From Xylocopa sonorina (lineage: Eukaryota; Arthropoda; Insecta; Hymenoptera; Apidae): a stretch of DNA of 64,000 nt. This document shows, piece by piece, positions 37,999 to 50,816 of the stretch (the stretch's first letter is position 1; every line of letters begins with the position of its first letter). The position numbers and the translations under genes are program-made. The notes under the pieces are model-generated. The model worked only from the letters and a program-made list of their open reading frames with translations. It had not been told where the DNA came from and did no database searches. The stretch spans positions 1,612,001 to 1,676,000 of the forward strand of contig NC_135200.1 in the NCBI RefSeq assembly GCF_050948175.1, written 5' to 3'.

Positions 37999-40900
37999 TC
38001 TTCATTTTTATTCTTTGCCTGCCGTTTCGTTCCGTCGTGTGCACCGCGGCGACAATCAAAGGGTAGCCGAGTCTCCTTTGCATTTTTCACGAGGACATTC
38101 GGTATCCTCGCGAGATCAGCAAAGAAATTTTCTCTTTCTCTCTTTCTCTCTCCAGAGCTGCTCTTTGCCCTCTATGCTACCTTAGATAAAACTCTAGCGG
38201 ACCTTCCCTGGGTTTCACGTGGAATCTTCTCCGGCTCTCACCATCCGAGACGAGCAGCGCGAGCATCTTTTATTAAGCGTTTCGCAGTCCAGAGGCTAAT
38301 TTTGTTAAACAAACGGAAGGAAGGCGGTTTCTGTGCTCTCGCTCTCTTTCGTTCACGAGTTTCTGATTCCGTGATGAGTGCTTCGTTCGAGAAAACTATG
38401 AAACGCTTTGTGCGACTGCTTCGTTTCGGAACTATTTGAAAATGAAATATTTTATTCGGCTTATTATATAATGATACGAAGAGTCTGAACTGGGGTAATG
38501 AGTGCTCTTTTGTGATACGTATAAACGGAGTGGATAGATAGGATACGAGTAGAAATAGAGTTAATATGCAGATATTACAAGAATAGCGCTGTTACTAAAC
38601 GTAGGATTACACCTAACAGTTTCAGGGAAATGACTGCTATATTGTTTACTGTTTTCTTTCATCGGGAAAAAACTTCTGCAACCTTTCTTCCCTCTTCCGT
38701 GTTCGTTTCTTGCGCGTAACGCGTTGAAGAAAACTGTAAAGAAGTTGCAGTTCCATAATCGGAAAGTTTTCTTAAAATAATGTCGGCGCTGTAATGTCTC
38801 GCGATCCAAAAGCATTACGTACACGCAAAATACGACGCTCCCAATACGAGCATAGTTTTGCATAAACTGTGCGTCCAAAACTATAGACTCGCGGATTTTT
38901 ACATAAATTTCGACCGGAAGTCGAAATGTGAGTCGGAGTGATTTCTAAGAAGAATTCGAGCTCTGCAACGTCGAGCAGTGAAAGCGGGTGAGCGCACGCC
39001 GAAACAATGAATTAAATATTAGAACGGTTTCGTGAGCGACAAACACGTACCGGCTGGTATTTACACGCGGCGCTCGCATCGACACACTTTTCGCAAATAT
39101 TGGGCGAACGTGTGCAGAGCGTTCACGCCCACTTGGTTCGGACGAATCAACAATGCTTTATGAAAATCGTATCATCCCGAAGCACTGAACAACTTGCTGA
39201 ACGAAAAATTGAAAAGACGATCGAGACGTGCCCGATTTATCATCGATTCGACACGTTTCTGTACGATGAACAATTGTATCTGCGATTATCCTACTTTGCA
39301 TCGTTTACGTCATCATCTTTACATCGTTTATTTTATCGTTTATTTTGCACTCGAGAGACGATTTTTAAATCACCAATTTAAAGTAGTTTCGAAAAATTTC
39401 AAGTCACCAATTTTGATCTCTATTTTAAGCGGCTATCCAACAAGAAACGAAGAGAAAAAAAAACGGATAAAATCGAGCGAAGCCAATGTGGCAGTAGAAT
39501 GAACGGGCGCAGGTCAGACACGATTCAAGGGGAGTTTCTGAATGAGCTGCTAGCAAAGGATGGCGGGTGATCGTGTGTAAGACTCGCTTTCAATTGGATA
39601 ACTGTGCCCAACGCACGGTCTAAATTATACAGGAATACGAGTAGAGAATTTCTCTTGACATCCCTTGAATGGACGCTTTGCATTTAAGCACGGTTTTCCT
39701 TCGTGTTCCGACTCCGTTTGTCATGTTCGCGGAAACCATCAGACCTTAAAGCCGTGTCACCCTTCAGGAACTCCGAAGCTTGCGACACGGGAATGCACTA
39801 TCAAGATACGTAAATTGACCGACGATTTGAAAAATGTAGCAACCGTTTAGACACGTTTCGTTTGAGCTTCGCTGGAGTCGTACCTGTCAAACAAACGCAA
39901 TACGCATAGAGCGCGTACAAGTTTTGTTTATCTCCGACCATTTTATGACTGTTAATATCGAATAAGAACAGCAACTTTTGAATAACGATTGCAAAAAATT
40001 ACAAGTGAAGGCTTTCGCATAGGTTAAATAACAACGATTTCTTTCGAAACACGAGCTACCAGAAGGAAAAATGTAAAACGACGATAGAAAAAAAGCGCTC
40101 GGGCGCTATTGAATAATCAGGATGTTCAATTTCAACGACTGGATCCACATTATTTATGAAAGTTACAGAAAGTAACAAAGAAAGGAGACGAGAGGGAATA
40201 AGGAGATATTTCTCCTTGACGAACCAGCTGTCATTACTGTCAAATTAGAATAAAAAGCGAGTCGTTAGTCTCGCAGGAGACGTTTTCTTCTGAAAAAGGC
40301 TAAGGTGCTCGAGAGAAAGTGTGCGCGATTGCATGGATCGAGAAGACGACAGAGTGGTTATACGGTTGTGCATGTAACAGGGACGTCTCGTTTCTGATTA
40401 AAGAAATTCGCTGGCGGATGCAATTCGAGACGAGACGAGAAATCGTATACTACGTATGAGGAAGCGACTTCTATTCCCGATTAATGACGGCGGCCGAAAG
40501 GAATATCGGAGAAGTAATCATTTCCCCGGCGAAATAAAATGAATAACGCGGTCAATAATGCAGGATATTAGTCTCCATCCAGGAGCAACCACCTTTTCGA
40601 TTGAATTTAATTTCTATGGTATTGCCTGCTGTTTGACCTACATACATATTTCTCAGTGTTATTTTGTTGAGGTTTCTTGTTTCGATATCTTCGAAATGCT
40701 GCGCTTGCTAAAATGTATTGCACTTTGGATGCGAGAAATTGAATATTAATCCTGACGGTGAACAAATTCGAGAAGACCGATAGTTTATGAAGTAGATTGT
40801 GCCGATATTAATGGGAAAACACGAGTAACAAGTTTCTTTTAGTTTCTTTTATCTTTGGCTCGACGGTTTCACAGATACTGTAACTTTCTTTTGCATATTT

Positions 40901-43900
40901 AATATAACGCATGTTTTCCATAGTTTACATCTTGTACTCGTTTCTTAAATATTTGATGCACATTCGACCTACCGGTGACCACATTTATCGTTAAATTATC
41001 ATAAAACGATCAAAAAATAATTTATTTAGTATTTTTCCGTAGTTTTTGCTCGAAATCGTATATAATTATTTATTTACACATACGTACACAGCTGAATATG
41101 AACTATCATTGTTATTGACAATGTATAGAGCGTTTTTGCACCAATAATAAATGCATCCTATTATCTTGTTTAGTTCAATACGTGATACTTGCATAAACAT
41201 CCACGATCTACATATTTATGAGAGCGAGTGATAAGAAGTAGCTTTGGTAGAATAATTTTTAAACAAACCTGGTTCCCGAAGAGATAGTAACCAATATTTC
41301 GAGCCGTACAATTTTCCGTACAGTAGGTAATCTAGTCAGAAAATTAGTCCTTTCCAACTCTAGTTAAGTTTATATAAATATTAAAGGCGTAAAAATTGTT
41401 TTATAAAAGTTCGCTTCATAAAAAGTTGGAAAGTTGATTAAACGATTTCTGAACTAGTTGAATTTGAATGTAACACGTTTGACAGATACGTGATCGCGTT
41501 ATATGTATAATAGTAAACTTATTCTCAAAACGATGGCAGTAGTCTCGCTTGTTTGGTTTAATATAATAGTTTACTGCGACGATGAACATAGCCACGTTGC
41601 TACTTAAGCGCGAGTTTAATCGCGGGTCGATTCATCAAAACCGCGGTCCCATCGTTCCCGCGCAATTTTCGTTTCATTGCAAAATGGCAATACACGTATC
41701 CGCGATGAGGATTAGAATACGGGTCACCTGTATATTCCATCGCATGCAACGCGTATAATGGATCTGTGTTCGCCACCGTCATGGATCATCCCCCCGTTTC
41801 CCGTCAAATACGATGAGCTTGACTTTTCTAACATATTGGGTGCCCGACAAACACGCGGCGATGAACAAAAATGTTTCTGGAGCTTTCTGAAAAGTTCTTT
41901 TCAACATTTTACATTAAATACAAAAATATATAAATAGTAATGTGTCTCATCAAATTTCATTTCCCCCGTAACTGGAAACAGGTTCTAAAGCATAAAATAT
42001 TCCCCACGCAATCAGTCATAATTTGTTTTTCTAGCGTTATGATAATTTTACGTGAATGATTCGCGTTATATTAATAACCATGTAATTGGATAGCACCCTT
42101 TACAGTGCCAGTAACCATAATTTCAACGTTAAACGATATTAAACTTTCTAGAATGGAAGCATAAAATTTAATTGGTTCAAAATAACCCAGGAAATTATAT
42201 TTCACGATCCATGATTTCAAACGTTGCAGCGGACGAGAAGCTGAACTTTTTAGTTCGCGATTTTAAACGTTACATTACAAATTAATTCAGAATTAAATTT
42301 TATTTAGATTATAATGAAGCAGACGAAAATTTTATCGCACTATTTATCTCCCTCTTTCTCCCTTAATAAAATTATATTGTGTTATCGCATCTCTTTACTT
42401 TTTGCCGTACTAGTTTCATACAAATTAGCAAGCATAATTAAAATATTTCGATTAAAAGAAATTTTCTCCACATTGTCTTATATGGAATATGTATTTACAA
42501 TCGATTAAGTGCTGAGAAAAAAAAATAGTATACACTCTTTTCTTAACAATTTTCCATTTATCGATTACTTCCAATCACTTCATTTTAGACACCTAGTTTT
42601 TCTTTTCCGTTAAGATCAAATATTTCAGATAATTTTGATTAAACAAAAAAAGAGAACAATTTACCATCAACCAACAAGCAATTTTGTACCTCCAGCAAAT
42701 CCTCCTCCAACAAACGTAAGAAACTTCCACTAAACACTTTTCAGAAAGATCTTCTCCCACACACAGTGTACCGGTTTCCTTCATTTTAATTCACCTGTAT
42801 TGCCGACATTAATCTCACGAGTGCTCGAAAAAGAGTGCTTTCCCCGCTGGCTCTCGCTACTCTTCGCCATACTTCATCAGTCTTAATTCAGAGATTTAGG
42901 GATCGCGGGGTACTGTCATGTCCGTTCTCGGGGAGTTACGTATATATTCTGAGTAAAAGTAAATAAACCGGAGGAAAGAAACGGAGTTGAAGTGTCAGTA
43001 CCTTTTTAGCCCCTATATTCCTCGGTTCGGCTGGCGACACCCTGTACACGCGTACACACGGATCGGTGCCCACGACACATATACACACACACCTGTGCGC
43101 GTATTGCACGGGCCACGATTATCGGTATAAAGACGTCCCCGTATATTTATGACCGAATTAACCCGCGGAAATACCAAGCGCACCCAGCATAAATGTCCTC
43201 GTATAAATACATGATGACGGTTGCGTTTATATAAAATCGGTCCAGTTGGCAGAAGCCAAGTTTTGTAAGGACTGAGAATGATAATTTATGGGCTCGGTTA
43301 TGCTCGGAGATGGTTAAACGGCGGCTGTTTGCTGGTAAATTCGAGGGAGATCTGAGAGGTATCGATTTCTCTATATTGCTGATGATCCCCATAATATTGC
43401 TGAATACGAGAAAAATCCGAGACTCGGGGTGGTATCCGAAATTTTGTTAAACGAGCTTGAATTGTTCTTATGGAGACAGAGATATAGGAAGCCCTTGCCG
43501 AAGGAAAGTGTTTAAAATATTTTTAATAAATAGTTTAATCTTTTTGTTTGGTGAACATTATAGGTGACATGAAATTTCGTGTCTCATTTCGTACAAATTA
43601 TTTTATTCCCCGAAAGAAGAAACGATTTCTCCTAAATCAAACCTTCACGAAAGAAATCAATCTTTAACTAATCTTCCACTTAAAAAGCCTAACCTAATAA
43701 AATGCAATGTAATCATTTCGTTGCGCATATAAATGCCGTTCGAACCGGATCTGTTCCAGCAAAACGATGACGTCGAAGAATCGTGCGCGAACTTCCGGCA
43801 GCGTCCCAGGGGGATGCCGGAAATTAAGTTGGCCGGAGAATTATGCAAATGCGGATGATCGGTCGCGGTAACCGAAGGAGCTGGTATTATCGTTTCATGG

Positions 43901-45250
43901 TTACACTGACAGGTTAGATAGCGAAGTGAACCCCCCCGCCCAGAAGTATTTGAAATTGAAATAGAACGTTCCAGACGTTTAATTATAATTAAGTCGCTCT
44001 GCGAAGAAGCGCGCGTACGCACCACGCAATGTTGAATAACGCTTCCTTCGCATTTTTCGCCATCGACGCGTCGGTGGTATTTCATTGTCCCTTCCTTTCT
44101 GCTCGTGCGACTGGTGCGCTGCATCCAATTGACATGTCTTCGGTTAATTATGCGTTCCGGTGCAAGAACACCGACGCCCGACGACCAGAATCCGGGGAGT
44201 GGTAAATTTTCAATACTTTGATTGGGGCTAATTCGTCCGTTATGTGATTCTTAATTTGAGAAGGTCAGAAAGTCAAGATGTTGGCTCTGAAATTGAGATT
44301 AGGATTCACGGAGACATATTTATTTTTCGGCCTTTGCACCCCGTGGCGCAGGGCGGAACAGAATACTTGACCTTCGAAGCGAAGAGACTGGAGACATTAA
44401 ACATATGTTTCATTTCAAACTTTTTCTTCGTCTTCGAAACGAGGAGGCGAATAGAGAATAGACGTAACGCGAGGGAAAGGAGCTCTCGGCAAGTTAGTTA
44501 AGATTTGAGCGGCATAGTGTCCAAACCTAGAGCGAGCATAGAGTTTAAGTTTGTGTTATCTGTTAAAATAAATTATTTGTTTTGTTATTCCGAACAATCA
44601 TTCTTGAATCTCACCCACGTAGGTTTCCCAAAACATATTTTTCATAAATTTAATTTATAATAATTTATGATAAATTACTTTTCACTTTTTTTGAACCTCC
44701 ATTAATTCGTATTTAGTTAGTAAGGTTTTAAGTTATAATTTTATCCGATTAAAAGATATATCGTTATTCTTTAATTAGAAATTTTTTCGACCCTACCTCG
44801 TTAAATAAAATCCCCAAAAATCTCTTGAAAAGTTTCAATCCCTATAAACGAACAAACATGTTGCTTCGTAAGAAATCGATTGTTCATTATCGCGGTAACG
44901 TACACAGTTACTCTTAACACGCTCTTCCCCTACTCTCCCCCCACACCCTCTCTTATTCCGTGGAGAAAATTTTAAAATCCAAGTGGTAAGAACCCAACAG
45001 AAAGAAGAGCTTTTCGCCGAAGCACTACAAACATATAATCTCTTAGAGAGGGGTTTGTAAGTTGCAATTTTCCTGTACACTTCAATCGCATCCTGTATCG
45101 CATATCGTCCTTTCCACTACTTAGCGGTTTACCCATTTTCGCCCCTGTCACTTTGATTCATTTCTCAGCTCGTTTCCTCTCTTCATTCAGGATAACGATA
45201 TTCATGGCCATAGCTTGATTGCAATGCACCGAAGATTAATTCTAAATATA
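37999..45250. other. Intronic DNA without recognised genes
   Basis: About 7 kb with no exon. GC-richer, CpG-bearing stretches occur at about 38990-39150 and 43700-43900, the latter containing the octamer ATGCAAAT. Around 42915-43035 a string starting TGTCATGTCCG, with AATAAA inside, resembles an LTR, but no duplication or partner was found. A short CA repeat lies near 43080. Confidence 0.45.
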
Positions 45251-45254
45251 CTTA

Positions 45255-45515
45255 TGAAGCGCGGCATGCTTCGTGTAGCTATAGAATAAAGGAGGAAGAA
45301 AGAAAGGAAGGAGGAAAAGAGAGGGGAAGAACGTTTCGTCCTGGGCCTGCTAGTGGACTCATCAGTAAGGCTTCCTAGCAGACCCTGCCTTAGACGCTGG
45401 GATATTAGGGACAGTTCAGAACTTCTATATATTGGAAAGGATAGGTTAGCGAGTACTTTCAGGAAATTGTAGGCTGTGCTGTCCCTCTAGTGGCGATAGT
45501 CGAAAGGCCGCCACA
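45255..45515 (-). mobile_element. Solo LTR of the TRIM family
   Basis: In minus sense it starts TGTGGCGGC (45515 downward) and ends GCTTCA (at 45255), about 261 bp. The flanks carry a perfect 4-bp duplication CTTA (45251-45254 and 45516-45519; the next base also matches if the LTR is read one base shorter). U3 is almost identical to the left LTR of the element at 36928-37994. Its U5 end (GAAGCGCGGCATGCTTCG side) is more diverged than in the other copies. Confidence 0.9.
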
Positions 45516-45520
45516 CTTAT

Positions 45521-46360
45521 ATCGATAACTGGAGAGTATAGTCTCCAGAGCTAAAAGATAAGTAATTTTTAAGCTTTCTGTAAATGAACGCCGACACAAT
45601 ACATTCGTAATCAGAAAAGGAAAGAAATATAAATTGAAAGAATGAGGAAAATGAACGGTGCGAAGAAGATTTGAAACAAACCGTGGAAAAGAAGCCGGTA
45701 TTGTTCGGCGATGAAAGAGGGGTGGGAATCGGACCCAGGCATCCCTCGGCCTAACGTAATTCAGATTCGAGCCGGGGCTGGGGGGCCCTTTGCGTCGGAT
45801 TTAGCCATGAAAGTGCGAGTGTCGCGCGCTACGTGCTCCGCTTGCTGCTTGTCTAGTTGGCCCTGATTTGATTTCGATATCCAGCTGTGCTCCCATGGGA
45901 ATTCGCTGTTTCCTCGCCGCGGAAAATCGGTCGAGAGGAAAGCAGAGCGGGGAAATATTTCTTGGGCTGATTTTCAAATTACGAGGGCCCTCTTTGCGCT
46001 TTCTTTGTGTGTCTCGGCGGAATCGGCTGATTGAATATTGGAATCTTTTCTTCTGCCTTTCCCTTCTATTTCTTACCTAGGTTTGTTTCTCCGTGCCAAG
46101 CTGGCCGAGATATTAGGTTTTCTTATTCGTATCGTCGGATATGTTCGATGGAGAATGTTTACATACCCGTGGACACTTGGTTGATTTTTCTTGAAAATGT
46201 TTTGTGTTGATTTTGAAATCATGCCTTATTGTAGACAAAAGGGTATATAGACTTATATATACAATGTAAATATGTAACGATATTTCCAATCGGACCTCCT
46301 GATTTCAAATATTATTTATTAACGCTGAAGACAACAAAGCTAAATATAAATGCTAACCAT
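45521..46360. other. Intronic DNA, GC-rich patch, no gene
   Basis: About 45700-46010 is GC-rich compared with its surroundings. A T-arm-like string on the minus strand near 45735 does not fold into a tRNA. No exon recognised. Confidence 0.5.
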
Positions 46361-46523
46361 TGTGGCGATCTTACAATACCCGCCACTAGAGGGGCTTTTT
46401 CCCACGAGTGCACATTTCCTTCGCTGTCTACTACTTTACCACAAACAAGACTTAACATAAGAAAAATTGAATATAAGGTACTCAAGGAAAACGCATCCAC
46501 GACCGCTCTCTTCCCAAGATGCG
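46361..46523 (+). mobile_element. Possible LTR fragment related to the TRIM LTR
   Basis: The segment begins TGTGGCGATC and soon carries CGCCACTAGAGGGG, the same order of motifs as the TRIM LTR U3 (TGTGGCGGC...CGCCACTAGAGGGA), but the rest does not align by eye. CCAT occurs before 46361 and after 46523, which may be a chance 4-bp match because the right end does not read CA. The right boundary is uncertain. Confidence 0.35.
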
Positions 46524-47559
46524 CCATGTACCGTGTGACCGCGCTACAGTTTAGTGCCGTACGAACTGTAGATCCCCATAATCACATAGGCCACGCTGCT
46601 AAATGTGTCCTATACATCCTAAATATATATTCTACAGGTTCCAATAGGTTGTATAGGTTTTTTTTTATGCAGTATAGAACACGTTTTTCAGTACAGAATA
46701 CATTTTGAATGAATAAAACGAACGTGACTGTTAAATAGCATTAGAAGGTTTATACATACTATTGGCTCGTAATGCTAACTGAGCTATTCGATTGCATTGC
46801 TACGTCTGTAATATTTGTTGCGTATCCTACTGTGTATTGAGCTGCACTACTGAATCGCATTGCTAGCGCGATACGACACCTTAAAAATATACAATTGATA
46901 CTTTGGATCAATCAATAACCAATAAGACTCTAGCAATAGTAACCGACCATTCAAAAAGAGTGCATATACGGCACACCAGTTGAGCATGCCCCTTCTATTT
47001 CAATTTTTTTAATCTAAAAGAGGTGAAACTCCCATCTAGAGCTAGGACAGAATCAGACTCAACGAAAGTAAACATCAAAAGGCTGGAAGCTACGGCCTAG
47101 ACACCTTGAAAGGACTATGTGTGCTAACCGTTCCGCACATCAATATTTTCGTATCAATCGCAGGTGAAAAACTGGTTTTTATACATTATAGAGCCGTTCC
47201 TTACTTAATTCTTAGTGATAATACTTCCTGTTGCGATGACTCATCGAAATCTGACATTATAGTAAAAAATTACGCGTCTCTCAAAGAAGTTTTACAAAAA
47301 TCAACCAACCAGTTTGGTGCTATGAGGAATCAATTTGAAAACAGACTAAACAATTAAACAACTAGCTGCTATACAGGCATTTGTTGAAGAAACAATCATA
47401 ACAGGGACTGAACAGATGAAATAAGAAATTTGGCCAAAATGATCAACATCCAAGTGAAAACGGATACATATTTCGAATTTTTAATGCAAGTTATTCTTTG
47501 TAAGTGGGTACGATTGATGTTCAGTTAGTATGTCTCGTTTAAACTTTCAGCTTTGTCGT
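46524..47559. other. Intronic DNA of unclear origin
   Basis: Open frames at 46526-46708 and 47106-47357 (plus strand) have a coding-like look but no motif I recognise. They lie next to a Gypsy relic and could be remnants of a retroelement. The plus-strand frame at 47106 does not start with ATG in a convincing context. Confidence 0.35.
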
Positions 47560-47890
47560 ACAAGGAGGTAAAAGGAAATATTCGGGATAATGCATCTGCT
47601 GCTTGATTTTCTTTTCAAGCCTGAGTCGCCATCTCATCAGCCTTGATAAAGGGTCTTTAACATCTTTAAACCATTTTAATACTTGATCGGTATGAATAAT
47701 AAATTTTTTGCCAAGTAGATATTATCCAAATTTTTCGATTGCTCACACGATAGTCAATAGTTCCTTTTCAGTGTACGGTATGTATAGTAGGCAGCATGGA
47801 TGTCCTTCTTAGGACAGAATTGTCCCGAGTCATTCGTTAAGAACGTCCGTAGTAAGCGTGAACCGTTTGGTAAAGTCGGAGTACTTTAGA
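47560..47890 (-). pseudogene. Gypsy-type pol relic (RNase H region)
   Basis: The minus strand, read in broken frames, gives the order of motifs typical of the reverse transcriptase/RNase H junction of Gypsy elements. A degraded FTLTTD stretch is followed by YTEKELLTIV, AIEKFG, YLLGKKFIIHTD, KWFKDVKDPLSRLMRWRLRLE and a short trailing part. At least three stop codons interrupt about 110 codons. No protease, integrase, LTR or PBS could be assigned around it, so this is an isolated decayed piece. RNase H degrades the RNA strand of the hybrid in a live element; this copy cannot. Confidence 0.8.
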
Positions 47891-48629
47891 ACGGGTGCTT
47901 CGTATAATTTAACTTTTTAAGTATTGTAGATTGTGAATGATTTTATCGCGACTGGGTATGTAACATAGGATGTAATCGCAAATATTCGAAAAATTCGAGA
48001 ATATTCCAAAATTTATCGCAGAAGTGTGTGTGTGTGTGCGTGTCTAGGAAAACAAGGGAATGCATGGAAGGATGTGTACGCGAAACACAAGTCAGTTTAA
48101 TTTGATTTTGAATTTTAGAAAAGCTCAATTACAATTACGCTCGTTTTCGCTAAAACTTACAATATCACAGTAACAAATGCTCCTTCGTCAGGTTTGTTAA
48201 TGGTTTAGCGATTTTAGAAAAGTTGCCAACGAATTTAATATTGGTAGGAAACGGTTTGATATTTTCTTTGTTAACATTTCTTCAATTTCTCTTTGTAGGG
48301 TTCGATATTAATAGATTTGTCAGTCTTTAGAGTGATTGTGTGCTTATATTAGCTCGGCTAGCTTAGTACAGGGAAGTTGTGTTGAATCTATGGAAGATAT
48401 ATCAGTGTAGTAGTTAGGTTCAATATGGTCGGTGTGGGGTAGTTTAAAGATATCATTTATTTGGAACAATTGGTTAGTTTTTTCTGCTTCTATTTGATCA
48501 ATAAAAAATCAATTGTAGTAGTCTCAATGATACGTGTTGCCTCTTTGGCTCTCATACCTGTTGGTTGTGTTGGTATGAAGCCTAGGCGTGTTTCTCGTGA
48601 TCGTTGTGGCGTATGTGATGGTCATCGTA
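47891..48629. other. Intronic DNA, no clear feature
   Basis: AT-rich. A short GT run lies near 48026. It may contain decayed reverse-transcriptase sequence upstream (in minus sense) of the RNase H relic, but I could not read any motif. Confidence 0.4.
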
Positions 48630-49150
48630 AAGTGACAAAATGGTTGAATTCCAACTTTGGTATCATTACCTACATTATGATCAAAAAGTACACGAAATTT
48701 GTCGGTAAAACGGAAGCGATTCAACTATTCGTCGATATTTACTTTATTCCCTTCAGAGTACTCTCTATCGTAAGCAATGCACAATGCACATTCCAACGGT
48801 TCTTTCAATCTTAAAAACATTTTTCATAGGCCGATTTTGGAATCGCCTACAGCTTCTTCTGCGAATTCTCCTTTATTGCCTGAATTGTCTCAAAACGCTT
48901 GCCACGAAGTGGTAACTTGAGTGATGGAAAATGTCACACGGGATCATGTCAGGTGAATACGGAGGTTTTTGGTCAAATAGTCGCGTACAGATACGCTTTA
49001 GTCGCGTCTGATGCACCGATCCGAACGAGACACCAAGATCGGCTGCTACCTGAAAATCATCAACCACAGTACGGCTCGCTTAAACCTTTTCTACCACTCT
49101 TCTGATTGTGTTTTCGACATTACCGAGTCCCCTTAGGCTACCGTCCACAT
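48630..49150 (-). mobile_element. Mariner relic 2, internally deleted
   Basis: On the minus strand, from high to low coordinates, the pieces read roughly NVENTIRRVVEK, VVDDFQVAADLGVSFGSVH (helix-turn-helix region), then directly TRLFDQKPPYSPDMIPCDIF (around the third catalytic Asp). A degraded KRFE-like part follows, then a C-terminus TDKFRVLFDHNVGN. Frames are broken by stops and indels. As in the relic at 29060-29525, the central part with the first two catalytic residues is absent and the same flanking blocks are kept. It cannot encode an active transposase. Ends are approximate. Confidence 0.8.
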
Positions 49151-50159
49151 TTTCAACGTATTTGCACATAATATTTTGTTAGAAACACAAATTTCATGCA
49201 GACTCTTTGCGCAACTAAATTCGACATAGCGAAATTTCCATAGTACATCAGACAATTACTTATTTACAAAGCTATTGTGCACAAACTATCTAACAGATTG
49301 CGCTTAAAAGTGAACAACTGATGGATGTATCGACTTAGAAAAAAAATGATTTTGACAATATCATAAGGTATGATTTCGATTTGTTCTTCTTGACAAGCTG
49401 ATATATAGTTTCCGCTTGCTTCTGATATGTAATCGATATGTAAATGATTCAACGATCATTTCATTAGAAATAATTAACATCAAACTTAGAGCTCAATTTT
49501 TATGCTCGCAACAATGTAAAAATAACATTGCTTTAACTTTTGCGCTGCTCAACCTCCACGAGAATATACTCAAGATAAAAAATAGGTTGTACTACGCGGA
49601 AATCATAATGCCAACAGTTCGCAACACTATCGAGAAAACAAAATACTTGCACGAATTCAAGAAAAACACCGATGACCAGATTTAGACGTCCAAGAATTTA
49701 TAGGTAATTGCGAAACTTACCAACAAAAAAAATTGCTATGGATATTTTCCGACCCCTTAGTAAATGAAACGACAACACTGTATTTATAACGAAAGATTTT
49801 TAATGATTATTACAACTCCGCTGATTTAGCTCTGTTAGAAAATGATCTATCCACTTTCGGAAGCGAAACTGCTCGAGAATGCCCGCCCTTCGGACCTCCC
49901 TCGAGTTCTCCTATTCGGACCCCTTGCCTCCGTTTCCTTCGCATAAACATCCTTCTAGGGCCGGAGCGATGAAAACAGACGGTTGATAGGGGCGATAACC
50001 GCCCAGTGGCATGTTGCTCTCACTTTGAATGCTTGCTCTCACTAAAGAATGACAATCGCAATGCTCAAGATCAAATTATTAGTGCTTGCAGCTTCGCTAT
50101 ATTCGAAATCGAAGAATTAATATTCATACCATTAGATGCGCATAAACAATTTATTGTAA
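49151..50159. other. Intronic DNA, possible retroelement remnants
   Basis: A plus-strand open frame at 49416-49685 (89 codons) contains a coding-like stretch (ALLNLHENILKIKNRLYYAE) without recognised family. A GC-rich patch at about 49860-50010 contrasts with its AT-rich surroundings. Both may derive from an old element. Confidence 0.35.
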
Positions 50160-50163
50160 TACT

Positions 50164-50414
50164 TGTAAGAAATATCGGGTAACAGGGTGCACGGGCGGTC
50201 AATGAGGGCCGTGTGCATTTCCCTGCGGCATCGCCCCTCTCCGGGGCCTTGCCTAAACATACGAATGGGCCATGACGTCGAGAGTGTTTTCGAGGCTAGT
50301 ACGAATGGCCTAAGAAGGCATTCTTGTATGAACCTTCGGGTGAGACACAGAATAAATACGCCCAGTAAACGTTGAGCCATCGAGTTATTACTCCATTTTC
50401 ATCAACATCTTACA
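50164..50414 (+). mobile_element. Solo LTR, second family, copy 1
   Basis: 251 bp starting TGTAAGAAATATCGGGT and ending CATCTTACA. A perfect 4-bp duplication TACT flanks it (50160-50163 and 50415-50418). An AATAAA lies at about 50350 in sense orientation. It shares long blocks with the copy at 50598-50812, such as ATATCGGGTAACAGGGTGCA and GGCCTAAGAAGGCATTCTTG. Confidence 0.92.
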
Positions 50415-50597
50415 TACTCAAATAACCTACAGAAATTCATATACTATGTAAATCAAATATACAGGTCACACTTACAATACCATCTGTCATAAATAGCAAC
50501 GAAAATTATACAATTATATAGAATGGAAATGTAATAAAGCCTGGAAGTATTTTTATACCTATGGATTACGAATTTAATTTTAAGAATTTCTTATTAG

Positions 50598-50812
50598 TGT
50601 AAGAAATATCGGGTAACAGGGTGCACGATTCCATGCGGCTAAGCCCCTCTTCAGAATCTTGCCTAAACGGATTCGATACGCTAATACGAACGGCCTAAGA
50701 AGGCATTCTTGTACGAATATCCGGATTGTGAACAAGTAATAAAGATGCCTACAAGCTATTTCGCCATTCAGTTATTTCTACTTTCATAACTATTATACTG
50801 ACACTGCTTACA
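50598..50812 (+). mobile_element. Solo LTR, second family, copy 2
   Basis: 215 bp, same family and orientation as 50164-50414, starting TGTAAGAAATATCGGGT and ending TGCTTACA. Its own perfect 4-bp duplication TTAG (50594-50597 and 50813-50816) shows an independent insertion. It is shorter, with deletions in the GC-rich part and many substitutions relative to copy 1. An AATAAA is kept near 50741. Confidence 0.92.
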
Positions 50813-50816
50813 TTAG

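Noticed and set aside
42905..43040. LTR-like stretch starting TGTCATGTCCG with an internal AATAAA
   Set aside because: No target duplication, second copy or clear CA end was found in the window.
45700..45800. tRNA-like T-arm string on the minus strand
   Set aside because: The putative T-stem does not pair properly and no acceptor, D-arm or anticodon arm could be built around it.
50164..50812. A small LTR element formed by the two TGTAAG repeats
   Set aside because: Each repeat has its own perfect target duplication and there is no primer site or purine tract in the 183 bp between them.
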